Assembly: GCA_024697405.1 (NCBI GenBank)
Contig: JAILFU010000034.1
Span: forward strand, 1-45,163
Direction of reading: 5' to 3'
Source of the DNA: Prevotella sp.
GTDB taxonomy: Bacteria; Bacteroidota; Bacteroidia; Bacteroidales; Bacteroidaceae
DNA length: 45,163 nt
In this document: one piece after another, positions 1 to 9,500 of the stretch
Layout of the letters: each line of letters starts with the position of its first letter
How positions within the stretch are numbered: the first letter of the stretch is position 1
Position numbers and translations under genes: made by a program
The notes under the pieces: generated by a model
The model's input: only the letters and a program-made list of their open reading frames with translations
What the model was told of the DNA's origin: nothing
The model's database searches: none

Positions 1-1622
1 ACCACCTCGGCGATATCATCGGCAGTGACCTCCTCGCGTACCAGGCGCTCGCTGTCGCCCTCGTTGCCTGCTGTCTGCAGGTCGCTCGATACACGGGCGA
101 TATCATCCTCGAGTTGCTTGAGTTTAGAGTAGCGAATCTCAGCCACCTTACCATAGTCGCCTTCACGTTCAGCCCGCTCAGCCTCGAGTTTCAGGTTCTC
201 TATCTCCTGCTTATCCTGTTGGATGCGGTTGATAAGTTGGCGCTCACCCTCCCATTTGGCTCGGAACTGTGTTTCCTGTTGTCGCAGTTCGGCAATCTCC
301 TGGTCGAGTTGGGCAATTTTTGGGGTGTCGCCCTCGCGCTTGATGGCCTCGCGCTCAATCTCCAGCTGGGCCAGTTTGCGGGTAATCTCATCGAGCTCCT
401 CGGGTACAGAGTCGCGCTCCATACGCAGTTTGGCTGCTGCCTCGTCCATCAGGTCGATGGCCTTGTCGGGCAGGAAGCGCTCGCTGATGTAACGCTCAGA
501 GAGTTGCACGGCCGCGATACAAGCATCGTCCTGGATACGTACCTTATGGTGGTTCTCGTAGCGCTCCTTTAGTCCACGCAGGATCGAGATGGCCGAGAGT
601 TCATCGGGTTCATCGACCATCACCGTCTGGAAACGACGCTCGAGGGCCTTATCCTTCTCAAAATATTTCTGGTACTCGTTCAGGGTGGTAGCACCGATGG
701 CACGCAGTTCGCCGCGCGCCAGGGCTGGCTTCAGGATGTTGGCAGCATCCATGGCACCCTCGCCACCACCAGCACCTACGAGGGTGTGGATCTCGTCGAT
801 GAACAGGATGATGCGACCTTCGGCCTTGGTGACCTCGTTGATGACGCTCTTGAGGCGCTCTTCGAACTCACCTTTATATTTGGCACCAGCCACCAGCGCA
901 CCCATGTCGAGCGAGTAGAGTTGTTTATCCTTCAGGTTCTCGGGCACATCGCCACGCACGATACGTCCGGCCAAGCCCTCGACAATGGCGGTCTTACCTG
1001 TTCCAGGTTCACCAATGAGAATAGGGTTGTTCTTGGTACGGCGCGAGAGAATCTGCAGTACCCGACGAATCTCATCGTCGCGCCCGATCACCGGGTCGAG
1101 TTTGCCCTGACGCGCCAGATCGACCAGATTCTTGGCGTATTTCTCCAGACTCTGGTAGTTGTCGTCGGCACTCTGGCTCTGTACCTTCTGTCCCTGGCGC
1201 AGTTCCTGGATAGCCTTCTGCATCTCCTTCTCACTGCAGCCAGCATCTTTCATGATGCGCGAGGCGGTGGAGTTCACACTGAGCAGGGCCAGTAGGATTG
1301 GCTCCACGCTGACGAACTCGTCACCCATTTTCTGGGCGGTGTCCTGGGCTCTTACGAGCACATTGTTACTGTCGTTCGAGAGATACGGCTGTCCTCCCTG
1401 TACACGGGGCAGGTGCTTGATTTCCTGCTCCACGAGCAACTCTATCTGCTGGGCATTCACACCGAGTTTCTGGAAGATGAAGTTTGTCACGTCCTTCGCC
1501 TTCTCCATCACACCTTTGAGTATGTGCACAGGCTCTATCACCTGCTGACCGTTCATCTGTGCGGTGTTTACTGCCTGCTGAACGGCCTCTTGCGCTTTGA
1601 TTGTAAATTTGTCTAAAGTCAT
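1..1622 (-). CDS. clpB: ATP-dependent disaggregase ClpB, N-terminal 540 residues (runs off the window)
   Basis: ClpB is a cytosolic Hsp100 ring ATPase that threads aggregated proteins through its pore together with DnaK. The gene begins at an ATG at 1620-1622 and continues past base 1. The visible 540 residues contain the Clp N-domain (about 1-145), the first AAA+ domain with Walker A GEPGTGKT at 204-211 and Walker B ILFIDE at about 272-277, and most of the coiled-coil middle domain, rich in Glu, Arg, Lys and Gln (about 400-530). The middle domain separates ClpB from ClpA and ClpC. The second AAA+ domain lies outside the window. An AAGGAGG Shine-Dalgarno sequence at 1628-1634, five bases before the ATG, fixes the start and is unusually strong for a Bacteroidales gene. 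Confidence 0.96.
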   Translation of the reverse strand, partial: MTLDKFTIKAQEAVQQAVNTAQMNGQQVIEPVHILKGVMEKAKDVTNFIFQKLGVNAQQIELLVEQEIKHLPRVQGGQPYLSNDSNNVLVRAQDTAQKMGDEFVSVEPILLALLSVNSTASRIMKDAGCSEKEMQKAIQELRQGQKVQSQSADDNYQSLEKYAKNLVDLARQGKLDPVIGRDDEIRRVLQILSRRTKNNPILIGEPGTGKTAIVEGLAGRIVRGDVPENLKDKQLYSLDMGALVAGAKYKGEFEERLKSVINEVTKAEGRIILFIDEIHTLVGAGGGEGAMDAANILKPALARGELRAIGATTLNEYQKYFEKDKALERRFQTVMVDEPDELSAISILRGLKERYENHHKVRIQDDACIAAVQLSERYISERFLPDKAIDLMDEAAAKLRMERDSVPEELDEITRKLAQLEIEREAIKREGDTPKIAQLDQEIAELRQQETQFRAKWEGERQLINRIQQDKQEIENLKLEAERAEREGDYGKVAEIRYSKLKQLEDDIARVSSDLQTAGNEGDSERLVREEVTADDIAEV

Positions 1623-1627
1623 ATCAA

Positions 1628-1634
1628 CCTCCTT
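1628..1634 (-). promoter_or_regulatory. Strong Shine-Dalgarno site of clpB
   Basis: The minus strand reads AAGGAGG five bases before the clpB ATG. Most genes in this window lack a recognisable Shine-Dalgarno sequence, so this one is exceptional and suggests strong translation initiation. Confidence 0.75.
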
Positions 1635-1635
1635 C

Positions 1636-1752
1636 TTTGTTATATTGTTATATTGTTACTTTGCTTTTTTGCTATTTGTTATTTTGTTCTTTGTTATTTT
1701 GTTTTTGCTTTTTTTGTTTTTTGTTACTTTGTTACTTTGTTTTTTTTTAAAT
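1636..1752 (-). repeat. A-rich, low-complexity repeated leader upstream of clpB
   Basis: On the clpB sense strand this stretch is built almost only of A-rich words such as AACAAAGT, AACAAAAT and AACAATAT, with very little G. Several words recur directly; on the plus strand GTTACTTT, for example, occurs in tandem just before 1741. The probable 5' leader of clpB should therefore be almost unstructured. Open frames through this T-rich plus-strand tract encode only Phe/Leu/Cys-rich low-complexity peptide and are not credible genes. The rest of the clpB/receptor intergenic region holds a 13-bp palindrome (TGACAAATTGTCA, 1810-1822) and the receptor promoter. Confidence 0.6.
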
Positions 1753-1865
1753 TTTTAATCATCTCTTTTCACTTCCTTCCCTTCACAAGCTGTGCCGAAG
1801 TCTGGCAGGTGACAAATTGTCATAACAAACCGACATAACGACATGATAATCCATATAAATAGGGA

Positions 1866-1896
1866 TTGCAGGTGTCAGAGGAATGTCGTATCTTTG
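1866..1896 (+). promoter_or_regulatory. Probable promoter of the TonB-dependent receptor
   Basis: TATCTTTG at 1889-1896 matches the Bacteroidetes -7 consensus TAnnTTTG and is followed by CA. A weaker TTGCA at 1866-1870 lies about where the -33 element is expected. The predicted start of transcription is about 30 bases before the ATG at 1929. Confidence 0.6.
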
Positions 1897-1928
1897 CACT
1901 TTAAAAACAAACGTGTAATTTAATAGAC

Positions 1929-4424
1929 ATGAAATTTATTAAACCGGTGTTCCTGCTGGGTGCAGGATTATGTCTGGGCGTCTTGCCTGCAGACGGCGTG
2001 ATAGTTGAGAATAAGGTGCCTGAGGCACTGAATGATACCAGTAAAGTTGTTGATTTGGACGAGGTGACGGTGGTTGCGCAACCTAAGGAACAGGTGCGAC
2101 TCCGTCTCCAGCCCGTCAGTAGCAATGTCTTCGGCAGTGAACAGCTGCAGCAGCTGAACGTGCGCGACCTCAGCCAGCTCTCCCAGTACGTTCCCTCGTT
2201 TACGATGCCTGCCTATGGCTCGCGTCTCACCTCCTCTTTATATATAAGAGGTATAGGCTCGCGCGTCAACAGTCCGGCGGTGGGTGTCTATTACGATAAC
2301 ATTCCCCTGATGTCGAAGGCTGCCTTCAACAACCATTTCTATATGCTCGACCGTGTGGATATCCTCCGCGGACCCCAGGGCACGCTCTATGGACAGAATA
2401 CCGAGGGCGGACTGGTGCGCATCTATTCCAAGAACCCGATGAACTACCAGGGTACGGATGTCCGACTGGGTATCGCTACGGGCCTCTACCGCAATGTGGA
2501 GGTGGCGCATTACCAGCGTCCCTCCGAGAACCTCGCCTTCTCGGTATCCGGCTTCTACAGCGGACTGAAGGGCTTTATCGACAATCAGAACTTCTCTGAG
2601 AAGAATGACAAGGCCAACGAGGCGGGTGGTAAGATGCGCCTCATCTTCCAGCCTACGACGAAGCTGAAGTTCGACTGGACAGCCGATTATCAGTATGTCA
2701 ATCAGAACGGCTTCGGCTATGGGGAATTTGGCCATGCTTGGTATGACACAGGCTTCCCAGGTTCAGATCCGTTTACTAAATTCACGGATGTGATGGACCC
2801 TGCCACCACCATCATGAACGGCTATAAGCGGAATATGTTCAATACAGGCCTCTCTATCGGCTATGATACCGAGAACCTGCTCTTCACCTCCACCACCAGC
2901 TACCAGTTCCTGCAGGATAAGATGCTGATGGACCAGGACTATATGACCCCCGACTACCTGCAGCTCGAACAGCGTCAGAAGCAGAATGCCATCACCCAGG
3001 AGTTCGTGCTCCGCTCCCACGACAAGAGCAGCTGGCAGCATACAACGGGTCTCTTCGGCTCTTACCAGTGGCTGCGTACTGATGCCCCTGTCTATTTCGG
3101 GGATGCCATCACCGGTCCTATCGGCCGGGCCATCACCGGTGCGATGACCACTGCCATGAAACAGGCCATGTACGGACGCATGCTCGAACAGATGATTGCG
3201 CAGGGTCTGCCTGAAGCTGCAGCCAAGGCAGCTGCCGAACAGGCTGCCCAGGCGGCAGTCGAGAAGGCGGGTATCTCGATGAGTGCCGAGATGGCGGTAC
3301 CCGAGTCCTTCCACACCCCGCAGATGAGTCTCGGCCTCTATCATGAGTCGAATATCCTTTTCTCTGACCGCTGGAAACTCACCCTCGGCCTGCGCTTGAA
3401 CTACGACTGGATGAAGATCAGCTACGATGCCCTGGCTTATATGAACATGACGGGTGGAACGGCAGAGCGGCAGGCTACTTATCACTTGACCTCACACGTC
3501 GTCGACAGTCGCTCTAAGTCCCACACACAACTTCTGCCAAAGTTCGCCCTGACCTATAACCTCGACGGGAACCTTGGCAATATCTATGCGCTCGTATCAA
3601 AGGGCTACCGGGCTGGGGGCTATAACATCCAGATGTTCTCAGATATTCTCCAGACCGACCTGAATGCCAATCAGCAGGCTGCCATGCGTGGTGACTTCGA
3701 CGTGCAGCATTCTGCTGAGGATTACGACAATATCGAGAATACCATCAGCTATAAACCGGAGGAGAGCTGGAACTTTGAACTCGGCACTCATCTGAATCTC
3801 TTCGACAGGACTACCCAGCTCGACCTCTCCTTCTATTATATGACCATCCGCAACCAGCAGCTCTCTATCATGAGTCCGCTCTACAACTATGGCCGTGTCA
3901 TGACGAATGCGGGTAAGAGCCATTCCTGTGGCATGGAGGCCAGCCTGCGTGGCAAGGCCTTCGACAATCGCCTCGACTGGGGCATTACCTATGGCTTCAC
4001 CAATGCGAAGTTCGACGAGTACGAGGAACAGGTCATCGATTATGCCTCAAGCGGGCAACCCGGTGAAGCTGCCTATGCTGTCCATAGCTATAAGGACAAC
4101 TACGTGCCTTTCATCCCGCAGCATACCTTCAGTGTCATGGCCGACTGTCACTTCGGTAAGTTTACCGTCGGTCTCAATGCCAACGGACAGGGTAAGATCT
4201 GGTGGGATGAGGCGAATACTTACGCCCAGAAATTCTATGCCCTCCTGGGTGCTCATGCTGATTATGACTTCGGCCCTGTCGTCGTCACGCTCTGGGGACG
4301 TAATCTCACCGACACGGATTACAATACCTTTGCTGTCAGCTCCAGTGCGGCCGGAGGCACCCGCTACTTCGCCCAGCGGGCCAACCCCCTCCAGGTGGGC
4401 ATGGATGTGAATATCCACTTCTAA
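1929..4424 (+). CDS. TonB-dependent outer membrane receptor
   Basis: This 831-residue protein should take up a scarce ligand (substrate not identifiable) across the outer membrane using TonB energy. A signal peptide occupies about residues 1-21. A TonB-box-like DLDEVTVVA (43-51) precedes the plug domain (about 55-170), which has the typical RGIGSR and DRVDILRGPQGTLYG segments. The rest is a 22-strand-type barrel ending in an aromatic residue (NIHF), as outer-membrane sorting requires. There is no N-terminal carboxypeptidase-like domain and no SusD gene beside it, so this is not a SusC glycan importer; an iron or cofactor receptor is more likely. An Ala-rich helical insertion of about 69 residues (392-460) interrupts the barrel. 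A hairpin terminator follows directly. Confidence 0.9.
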   Translation: MKFIKPVFLLGAGLCLGVLPADGVIVENKVPEALNDTSKVVDLDEVTVVAQPKEQVRLRLQPVSSNVFGSEQLQQLNVRDLSQLSQYVPSFTMPAYGSRLTSSLYIRGIGSRVNSPAVGVYYDNIPLMSKAAFNNHFYMLDRVDILRGPQGTLYGQNTEGGLVRIYSKNPMNYQGTDVRLGIATGLYRNVEVAHYQRPSENLAFSVSGFYSGLKGFIDNQNFSEKNDKANEAGGKMRLIFQPTTKLKFDWTADYQYVNQNGFGYGEFGHAWYDTGFPGSDPFTKFTDVMDPATTIMNGYKRNMFNTGLSIGYDTENLLFTSTTSYQFLQDKMLMDQDYMTPDYLQLEQRQKQNAITQEFVLRSHDKSSWQHTTGLFGSYQWLRTDAPVYFGDAITGPIGRAITGAMTTAMKQAMYGRMLEQMIAQGLPEAAAKAAAEQAAQAAVEKAGISMSAEMAVPESFHTPQMSLGLYHESNILFSDRWKLTLGLRLNYDWMKISYDALAYMNMTGGTAERQATYHLTSHVVDSRSKSHTQLLPKFALTYNLDGNLGNIYALVSKGYRAGGYNIQMFSDILQTDLNANQQAAMRGDFDVQHSAEDYDNIENTISYKPEESWNFELGTHLNLFDRTTQLDLSFYYMTIRNQQLSIMSPLYNYGRVMTNAGKSHSCGMEASLRGKAFDNRLDWGITYGFTNAKFDEYEEQVIDYASSGQPGEAAYAVHSYKDNYVPFIPQHTFSVMADCHFGKFTVGLNANGQGKIWWDEANTYAQKFYALLGAHADYDFGPVVVTLWGRNLTDTDYNTFAVSSSAAGGTRYFAQRANPLQVGMDVNIHF

Positions 4425-4431
4425 TAAAGGG

Positions 4432-4468
4432 AAACAAAAAAGCCGCTCTTTCGAGTGGCTTTTTGTTT
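4432..4468. terminator. Intrinsic terminator, probably bidirectional
   Basis: AAAAAGCCgCTC (with a TTTC loop) and GAGtGGCTTTTT form a stem flanked by an A tract on one side and a T tract on the other. It lies between the end of the receptor gene and the end of the convergent HicB-like gene, so it can serve both. Confidence 0.85.
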
Positions 4469-4487
4469 ACATGCGTCGGGGTAAATG

Positions 4488-4832
4488 TCAAAGTGTGGCA
4501 GCAGAGCTGATTCTCTTCTCAAGTGTTTCCTTGATATATGCATTGATGGTTAATCCGGCTTGGCGGGCTAACATTGCTATCTGACGGTGAATGGCTGGGG
4601 TTAGTCTTACATTCAGGACACCTGTATAACTCTTGTCGGGTTCAATGCCTTCGTCTTCACAGTAAGCCAGATAATCGTCTACGGCCTCATGGAAAGCTTC
4701 TGTAAGTTCTTTGACGCTCTCCCCCTCAAAATTAACCAATCCGTTAATGCCTTCAATCTTTCCGAAGAACACCTGGTCTTTTTCGCTATAGGCCACAGAA
4801 CCTAAATAGCCTTTGTAAGTCATTGTATTCAT
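4488..4832 (-). CDS. HicB-family antitoxin-like protein without a HicA partner
   Basis: The protein has about 114 residues. The N-terminal half has the partial RNase-H-like fold of HicB antitoxins: a YKGYLGSVAYSEKDQVFFG strand pair, then GINGLVNFEG, ESVKELTEAFHEAVDDYL and a DEGIEPDKSY turn. The C-terminal part (about residues 75-112: LNVRLTPAIHRQIAMLARQA, then INAYIKETLEKRI) is a ribbon-helix-helix DNA-binding domain. The ATG at 4830-4832 is chosen because an AAGGAGG site at 4841-4847 lies eight bases upstream; the in-frame TTG at 4836-4838 is too close. HicA toxins have about 60 residues, and neither flank has room for one: 4425-4487 and 4833-4961 hold only terminators and the ribosome site. 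It may act as a stand-alone repressor. Confidence 0.8.
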   Translation of the reverse strand: MNTMTYKGYLGSVAYSEKDQVFFGKIEGINGLVNFEGESVKELTEAFHEAVDDYLAYCEDEGIEPDKSYTGVLNVRLTPAIHRQIAMLARQAGLTINAYIKETLEKRISSAATL

Positions 4833-4912
4833 AATCAAATCCTCCTTATTTTATTTCCCAAACTGGGCAAAATCATAGCACCCGACAATGGAGGATTTAG
4901 ACATCATAAAAA

Positions 4913-4939
4913 CAGGGGTTTCCTTACGAGAAGCCCCTG
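4913..4939 (-). terminator. Intrinsic terminator of the cellobiose phosphorylase gene
   Basis: On the minus strand a CAGGGG/CCCCTG stem with further inner pairing is followed by TTTTTATG. It lies 22 bases after the phosphorylase stop codon, between it and the HicB-like gene. Confidence 0.85.
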
Positions 4940-4961
4940 CTTTCATGATGACTAATATCTC

Positions 4962-7403
4962 TTACATCGTTACTTCTACGACATGCTTCCCGGCAGAGTA
5001 GGGGATGACGGTGCCTTCGATAGCTGTACCGTCAACCATCACCTGCTTCACACCCTTCTGCGAACCGTTGGGATGAATCGTGATCTCATACTCTGCATCG
5101 CGGAACTTACGGCAGACGGTGTAGTCCTTCGCTGTCTCTGGCAGACACGGGTCAATGCGGATACCGTCGTAGTCGGGCTTGATGCCTAAGATGAACTCCG
5201 ATACAGTGTACCACATCCAGGCGGCGGTACCCGTGAGCCATGAGTTCTTTCCCTCACCGGGCTTGAAGGCATCCTTACCGGCCACCATCTGACAGTTCAC
5301 GTATGGCTCCACCTTGTGCAGCGTCTGGTATTTCTCCTCTACATAACTGGGCAGTATCTTGGCATAGTGGCTCCAGGCGTCATTGCCCCGGCCTGCAATG
5401 GCCTCACCGATAATCACCCAGGGGTTGTTATGACAGAAGATACCGGCATTCTCCTTATAGCCTTCCGGATACGAGGAGATCTCTCCATATTCATAGATAT
5501 ACTTCGTGAAGGCGGGATTGTTTAGCACCATACCGTGCTCACACTCCAGATACTTCTTACAGCTGTCCAGACTCTTGCCTACCAGTCCGTCCTCGGCACC
5601 AATCTCGGCCATCGTGCACCAGCCCTGGCTCTCGATGAAGATCTTGGCCTCCTCACACTCGTTACTGCCAATCTTCCGGCCATAGAAGTCATAGGCACGC
5701 AGATACCACTCTCCGTCCCAACCGTCCTTCTTCACGGCGGCTATCATGGCATCGACAGCCTGTTGCATACGGTCTGCCTCGTCGTCCTTGCCAATCTTAC
5801 GGCACAGGGCCACATAGTCCTTTCCTGTCACCACAAAGAGTCCTGCAATCATCAGACTCTCTGCCTTCGTTCCCTCACTGACGTTCTCTGTCGTCTGGAA
5901 GCTCTCGTTGGGATCCCACGAGAAACAGTTCAGGTTCAGACAGTCGTTCCAGTCGGCTCTTCCTATCAGCGGCAACTGGTGGGGACCGAGGTTCTTGATC
6001 ACATGGTCCATCGATATCTTCAGGTGCTCGAAGAGTGTCACCTCCGTACCTGGCTGGTTGTCGAAGGGCACCATCTCGTCGAGTATCGAGAAGTCGCCTG
6101 TCTCCTTGATATAGGCCACCGTACCGAAGATGAGCCAGCAGGGGTCGTCGTTGAAACCACCGCCGATATCGTTATTGCCACGCTTGGTCAGGGGCTGGTA
6201 CTGGTGGTAGCAGCCTCCGTCGGGGAACTGTGTCGAGGCGATGTCGATGATGCGCTGTCGGGCTCTCGGGGGTATCTGGTGCACGAAGCCCACCAGGTCC
6301 TGGTTCGAGTCGCGGAAACCCATGCCACGGCCCACGCCACTCTCGAAGAACGAGGCTGAACGCGAGAAGTTGAAGGTGACCATACACTGATACTGGTTCC
6401 AGATGTTCACCATCCGGTCGAGCTTGTCATTACCGGTCTTCACCTGATAGATATCGAGCAGGGCATCCCAGTACTGACAGAGGGCGTCGAAGGCCTGGTC
6501 CACCTTCTCCGTACTGTCGAGCTCGGCTATCAGCTGATGGGCCTTCTCCTTGTTGATGACCTGCGGCTTCTCGAACTTCTGGTCTTGCTCGTTCTCGATA
6601 TAGCCCAGCAGGAAGACGAAGTCCTTCTCCTCTCCTGGCTGCAGGGTCACCTCGATATAGTGCGAGGCTATCGGACTCCAGCCATGGGCATGACTGTTGC
6701 GCGGCTTCCCTTCCACCACGGCGTCAGGGTTGCTGAACTCGTTGTACAGGCCCACGAAGGTCTCACGGTCGGTGTCAAAGCCCTGGATGGGGGCATTCAC
6801 GTGGTAGAAGGCGTAGTGGTTACGGCGCTCCCTGTATTCTGTCTTGTGGTAGATGGTGCTTCCCTCTATCTCCACCTCTCCTGTCGAGAAGTTGCGCTGG
6901 AAATTCTCCATGTCGGTGGCAGCGTTCCACAGGCACCACTCCTCAAACGAGAAGAGCTTCAGCTGCTTGGGCTCCTTGCTCTCGTTCTTCAGCGTCAGCT
7001 TCTGTACCTCGGCCCATTTCTTCAGGGGCACGAAGAACAGCACACTGGCCTCCACTCCGTTCTTACGACCGGTAATACGGGTGTAGCTCATGCCATGACG
7101 GCACTCGTAGAAGTCCAGTGGCGTCTTACAGGGCTTCCAGCCGGGATTCCAGATGGTGTCGCCATCCTTGATATAGAAGTAGCGCCCGCCATTGTCCATG
7201 GGCACGTTGTTATAACGGTAACGGGTGATCCTGCGGAATTTGGCATCCTTGTAGAAGGAGTAGCCTCCCGCGGTGTTCGAGATGAGTGAGAAGAAGTCTT
7301 CATTGCCCAGGTAGTTGATCCAGGGCCAGGGGGTCTGCGGGTCGGTGATGACATACTCGCGGTGCTGGTCGTCGAAATGACCGTAACGTTTCTGTTGTTC
7401 CAT
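4962..7403 (-). CDS. GH94 cellobiose phosphorylase
   Basis: The 813-residue cytosolic enzyme should split cellobiose with inorganic phosphate into glucose 1-phosphate and glucose, saving ATP. Its length fits characterised cellobiose phosphorylases (about 810-820 residues), and there is no signal peptide. The N-terminal beta-sandwich begins with [20 protein letters not shown]. The (alpha/alpha)6 catalytic part has [14 protein letters not shown] (about 356-369), [11 protein letters not shown] (about 392-402) and [11 protein letters not shown] (481-491), which carries the catalytic Asp region of GH94. A chitobiose or cellodextrin phosphorylase is possible but less likely: the latter are longer, and the motifs resemble the cellobiose group. 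The AAA ATPase gene ends 41 bases upstream. A weak -7-like CAACTTTG on the minus strand in that gap may give the gene its own promoter. Confidence 0.9.
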   Translation of the reverse strand: MEQQKRYGHFDDQHREYVITDPQTPWPWINYLGNEDFFSLISNTAGGYSFYKDAKFRRITRYRYNNVPMDNGGRYFYIKDGDTIWNPGWKPCKTPLDFYECRHGMSYTRITGRKNGVEASVLFFVPLKKWAEVQKLTLKNESKEPKQLKLFSFEEWCLWNAATDMENFQRNFSTGEVEIEGSTIYHKTEYRERRNHYAFYHVNAPIQGFDTDRETFVGLYNEFSNPDAVVEGKPRNSHAHGWSPIASHYIEVTLQPGEEKDFVFLLGYIENEQDQKFEKPQVINKEKAHQLIAELDSTEKVDQAFDALCQYWDALLDIYQVKTGNDKLDRMVNIWNQYQCMVTFNFSRSASFFESGVGRGMGFRDSNQDLVGFVHQIPPRARQRIIDIASTQFPDGGCYHQYQPLTKRGNNDIGGGFNDDPCWLIFGTVAYIKETGDFSILDEMVPFDNQPGTEVTLFEHLKISMDHVIKNLGPHQLPLIGRADWNDCLNLNCFSWDPNESFQTTENVSEGTKAESLMIAGLFVVTGKDYVALCRKIGKDDEADRMQQAVDAMIAAVKKDGWDGEWYLRAYDFYGRKIGSNECEEAKIFIESQGWCTMAEIGAEDGLVGKSLDSCKKYLECEHGMVLNNPAFTKYIYEYGEISSYPEGYKENAGIFCHNNPWVIIGEAIAGRGNDAWSHYAKILPSYVEEKYQTLHKVEPYVNCQMVAGKDAFKPGEGKNSWLTGTAAWMWYTVSEFILGIKPDYDGIRIDPCLPETAKDYTVCRKFRDAEYEITIHPNGSQKGVKQVMVDGTAIEGTVIPYSAGKHVVEVTM

Positions 7404-7444
7404 AAGAGCGTATTTTTGGTTTTATCAATTGTGGTGCAAAGTTG

Positions 7445-9085
7445 TTACATTCCCCATACCATGATGGCGTGACCTTGGTAGTCGTATGGGCGGTGCCAGA
7501 TGCGCTCGTCCCACGTTTTCTCGTTGGTGCGGTCGAAGATGATGAGGTGGCCTTCATCAACGCTGCCACAGAGGTCTATGTACTCGGCGGTCTGCTGCAG
7601 TCCTTTCTCGATAAGCTTGTCGAGGTCGCCACGCTTGATTTTCAGTTCAAGCACAATGCGCTGCACAGGGCCGCCGTAATGGTTGGTCAGTGGCTTGCGG
7701 ATAAGCAGGTCGGTGCGCTTACGGCCCAGCCCGTACTCACGGTCAATGTAGCCACCACCGTTCACCACACGCTGGAGGAAAGCCTGCAGCAGCAGTTGCG
7801 GCCCGGCTTCGGCATAGTCGAAGCGGCCTATCCATGAGTCTGCGTTCTGGCGGAAGAACTGCTGGAAGTCGAGCAGCAGTTTCTCCACATTGATTCTGTG
7901 GTCGGGGGTCTCATACCACAGCGGATTCTGCGTGAGTCCCGTCTGCGTGGTCCAGGTTAGCTCACGGGGAATAATCTCACGGTAGATGCCGTTGGCAATG
8001 CGACGGGGCTTGCCGCGCTCCACCTTTATTAGCCCCATATCCACCACGTACTGTATGTCGTCGCTTGGGACAAGGCTCTCGTCTGGCTCGTCATCATTGG
8101 CCAGTATCGGCTCGATGATGCGCTTCACGCGTGGTTCCATAAGCTTGTCGATGAGAATGTCAATATGGGTGTCGCGGCGGTAGATGATATTTTCGATGGC
8201 ACGGTCTATCATCTCGGGGATGATGCGCACGCTGCGGTCGCGGTTCTCTTTCATCTTCCAGGTTACTTCGCGGCCCAGGGCGTTGACCAGCCAAGGCTGT
8301 CCCTCAGTGGCCTCCCATACCATTGGGAAGCAGGCTTCGTCCCATTGCTGCCCAGTCTCGCGGGTATGCTGCATGTATAGCTCGTGGATTTCTTCCTTAG
8401 TAAAATTGCCTAATCGCAATGATTCCGACTTGATGTTGAAGGCCGAGCCGCCGGTGACGATGTCCTGGTTGGAGAGCACGATGCGGTAGTCTCTTACGTC
8501 GCGCACGCCGAAGAGGACGATGGTCTGTGGGAAGCTATTCGGACGATCCATATAGCCGGAGCGGATCTGGCGGAGCACACTGACGAGCGAGTCGCCCACT
8601 AACGCGTCTATCTCGTCGATGAACAGCACCAGTGGCTTGGGCAGCGTCTCCGACAGGCGCCGCAGGTAGGCGGAAAGCATCGAGTCTATAGCTACCTGCC
8701 GGACGGTTTCACGAATCTGCCAAGGCAGTTCGACGTCGAAGCCCGACGGCAACGTGTCCAGATTTCGCAAGGTGCCTCGCGTCTGCTCAGCCAGCATGTC
8801 AACTACTGAGTTGATGACAGTTACCTTGTCGTTGCGCGAGGCCTGCCCAGCCTCCACGTTAACATAAACTGCAATATAGTCGCCCTCCTTGTTCAGGTAG
8901 TCGCGCAGGGCAGCCATACAGGTGGTCTTGCCAGTCTGGCGCGGGGCGTGAAGTACGAAATAACGCTGCTGACGGATAAGCATCAGAATGTCGTCGAGGT
9001 CAAGCCGGCTCAGCGGGTCGATGGTGTAGCTGTCGGGGGTCTGTGGTCCTGCCGTGTTGAAGAATCTTTCCATGTCATCGCTCAT
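7445..9085 (-). CDS. AAA-like ATPase with C-terminal PD-(D/E)XK nuclease-like domain
   Basis: The 546-residue protein has an N-terminal ATPase of the AAA-like type common in Bacteroidetes, with Walker A RQTGKTT at 49-55 and Walker B LVLFIDEIDAL at about 152-162. A middle winged-helix-like region follows (about 250-390). The C-terminal 110 residues have a D...ELK pattern (RTDLL, Asp459; ELK, 480-482) that matches a PD-(D/E)XK nuclease core. The family occurs in many copies per genome. Its role is not established; DNA handling, regulation or defence have all been suggested for relatives. It has its own promoter with only a few bases between the predicted transcription start and the ATG, and it is not obviously tied to the phosphorylase downstream. 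Confidence 0.8.
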   Translation of the reverse strand: MSDDMERFFNTAGPQTPDSYTIDPLSRLDLDDILMLIRQQRYFVLHAPRQTGKTTCMAALRDYLNKEGDYIAVYVNVEAGQASRNDKVTVINSVVDMLAEQTRGTLRNLDTLPSGFDVELPWQIRETVRQVAIDSMLSAYLRRLSETLPKPLVLFIDEIDALVGDSLVSVLRQIRSGYMDRPNSFPQTIVLFGVRDVRDYRIVLSNQDIVTGGSAFNIKSESLRLGNFTKEEIHELYMQHTRETGQQWDEACFPMVWEATEGQPWLVNALGREVTWKMKENRDRSVRIIPEMIDRAIENIIYRRDTHIDILIDKLMEPRVKRIIEPILANDDEPDESLVPSDDIQYVVDMGLIKVERGKPRRIANGIYREIIPRELTWTTQTGLTQNPLWYETPDHRINVEKLLLDFQQFFRQNADSWIGRFDYAEAGPQLLLQAFLQRVVNGGGYIDREYGLGRKRTDLLIRKPLTNHYGGPVQRIVLELKIKRGDLDKLIEKGLQQTAEYIDLCGSVDEGHLIIFDRTNEKTWDERIWHRPYDYQGHAIMVWGM

Positions 9086-9092
9086 TTTGCTG

Positions 9093-9124
9093 CAAAATTA
9101 CACAAAAACCACGAACTTACCAAA
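9093..9124 (-). promoter_or_regulatory. Promoter of the AAA ATPase gene, nearly leaderless
   Basis: On the minus strand TTTG (9121-9124), a 20-base spacer and TAATTTTG (9093-9100) match both Bacteroidetes promoter elements exactly. The -7 element ends eight bases before the ATG, so the 5' leader should be only a few bases long. Confidence 0.75.
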
Positions 9125-9210
9125 ACTTCGTTCATTTTTTAACAAAGATACCTAAAACAACACAAATATCCCTCATCATTGCATGACTACTGATAACAAA
9201 CAATGTTGCG

Positions 9211-9229
9211 CGCGCGTATAATACGCGCG
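9211..9229. repeat. Perfect CG-rich palindrome
   Basis: CGCGCGTAT, one A, then ATACGCGCG form a perfect 9-bp inverted repeat followed by an A tract. It stands just outside the left arm of the composite element. It could be a protein-binding site; the one-base centre makes an RNA hairpin unlikely. Confidence 0.6.
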
Positions 9230-9400
9230 AAAAAAGCGAGCTACTCGAGCTACTTTGGTGCCAAACGAATTGATTGTTAATCAGTTGTCTGTAGCTACAG
9301 GGATAAAATCGGAGCTACTCTGGTAGCTACAGAGACATTACTGAGGTGATATTGGCCGGGTGACCTGATAATTGGAAACGGCGTTCGCGTTTTTTCTTAT

Positions 9401-9459
9401 ACGAACGCCGTTTGGAAAAATACTGCCGCCGTTTGGAAAAATACTGGCGCCGTTTTTTT
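9401..9459 (+). repeat. 21-bp tandem array in copy A
   Basis: Two full units (9401-9421 and 9422-9442) and a partial third (9443-9459) share the core CGCCGTTTGGAAAAATAC, followed by a variable triplet that in this copy and the other reads GAA, TGC or TGG. The third unit breaks off into a T run that leads into the GTCCC palindrome, as in copy B. Read as codons the unit gives a seven-residue peptide repeat (RRLEKYC and variants). Confidence 0.8.
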
Positions 9460-9500
9460 GTCCCCCGCCTTGGGACATTTGTCCCAAGGCGGGGGACAAA
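9457..9500. repeat. Perfect 21-bp inverted repeat with GTCCC...GGGAC cores
   Basis: 9457-9477 and 9480-9500 are perfect inverted complements separated by TT. Each arm itself contains GTCCC and GGGAC ends, so this looks like a doubled form of the single palindrome GTCCCAAGCCTTGGGAC found in copy B. As RNA it would form a very stable hairpin. Confidence 0.9.

Noticed and set aside
1653..1838. Plus-strand frame rich in Phe, Leu and Cys upstream of the receptor
   Set aside because: It is only the translation of the T-rich repeats in the clpB leader.
1929..4424. SusC-type glycan importer
   Set aside because: There is no N-terminal carboxypeptidase-like domain and no SusD gene beside it.
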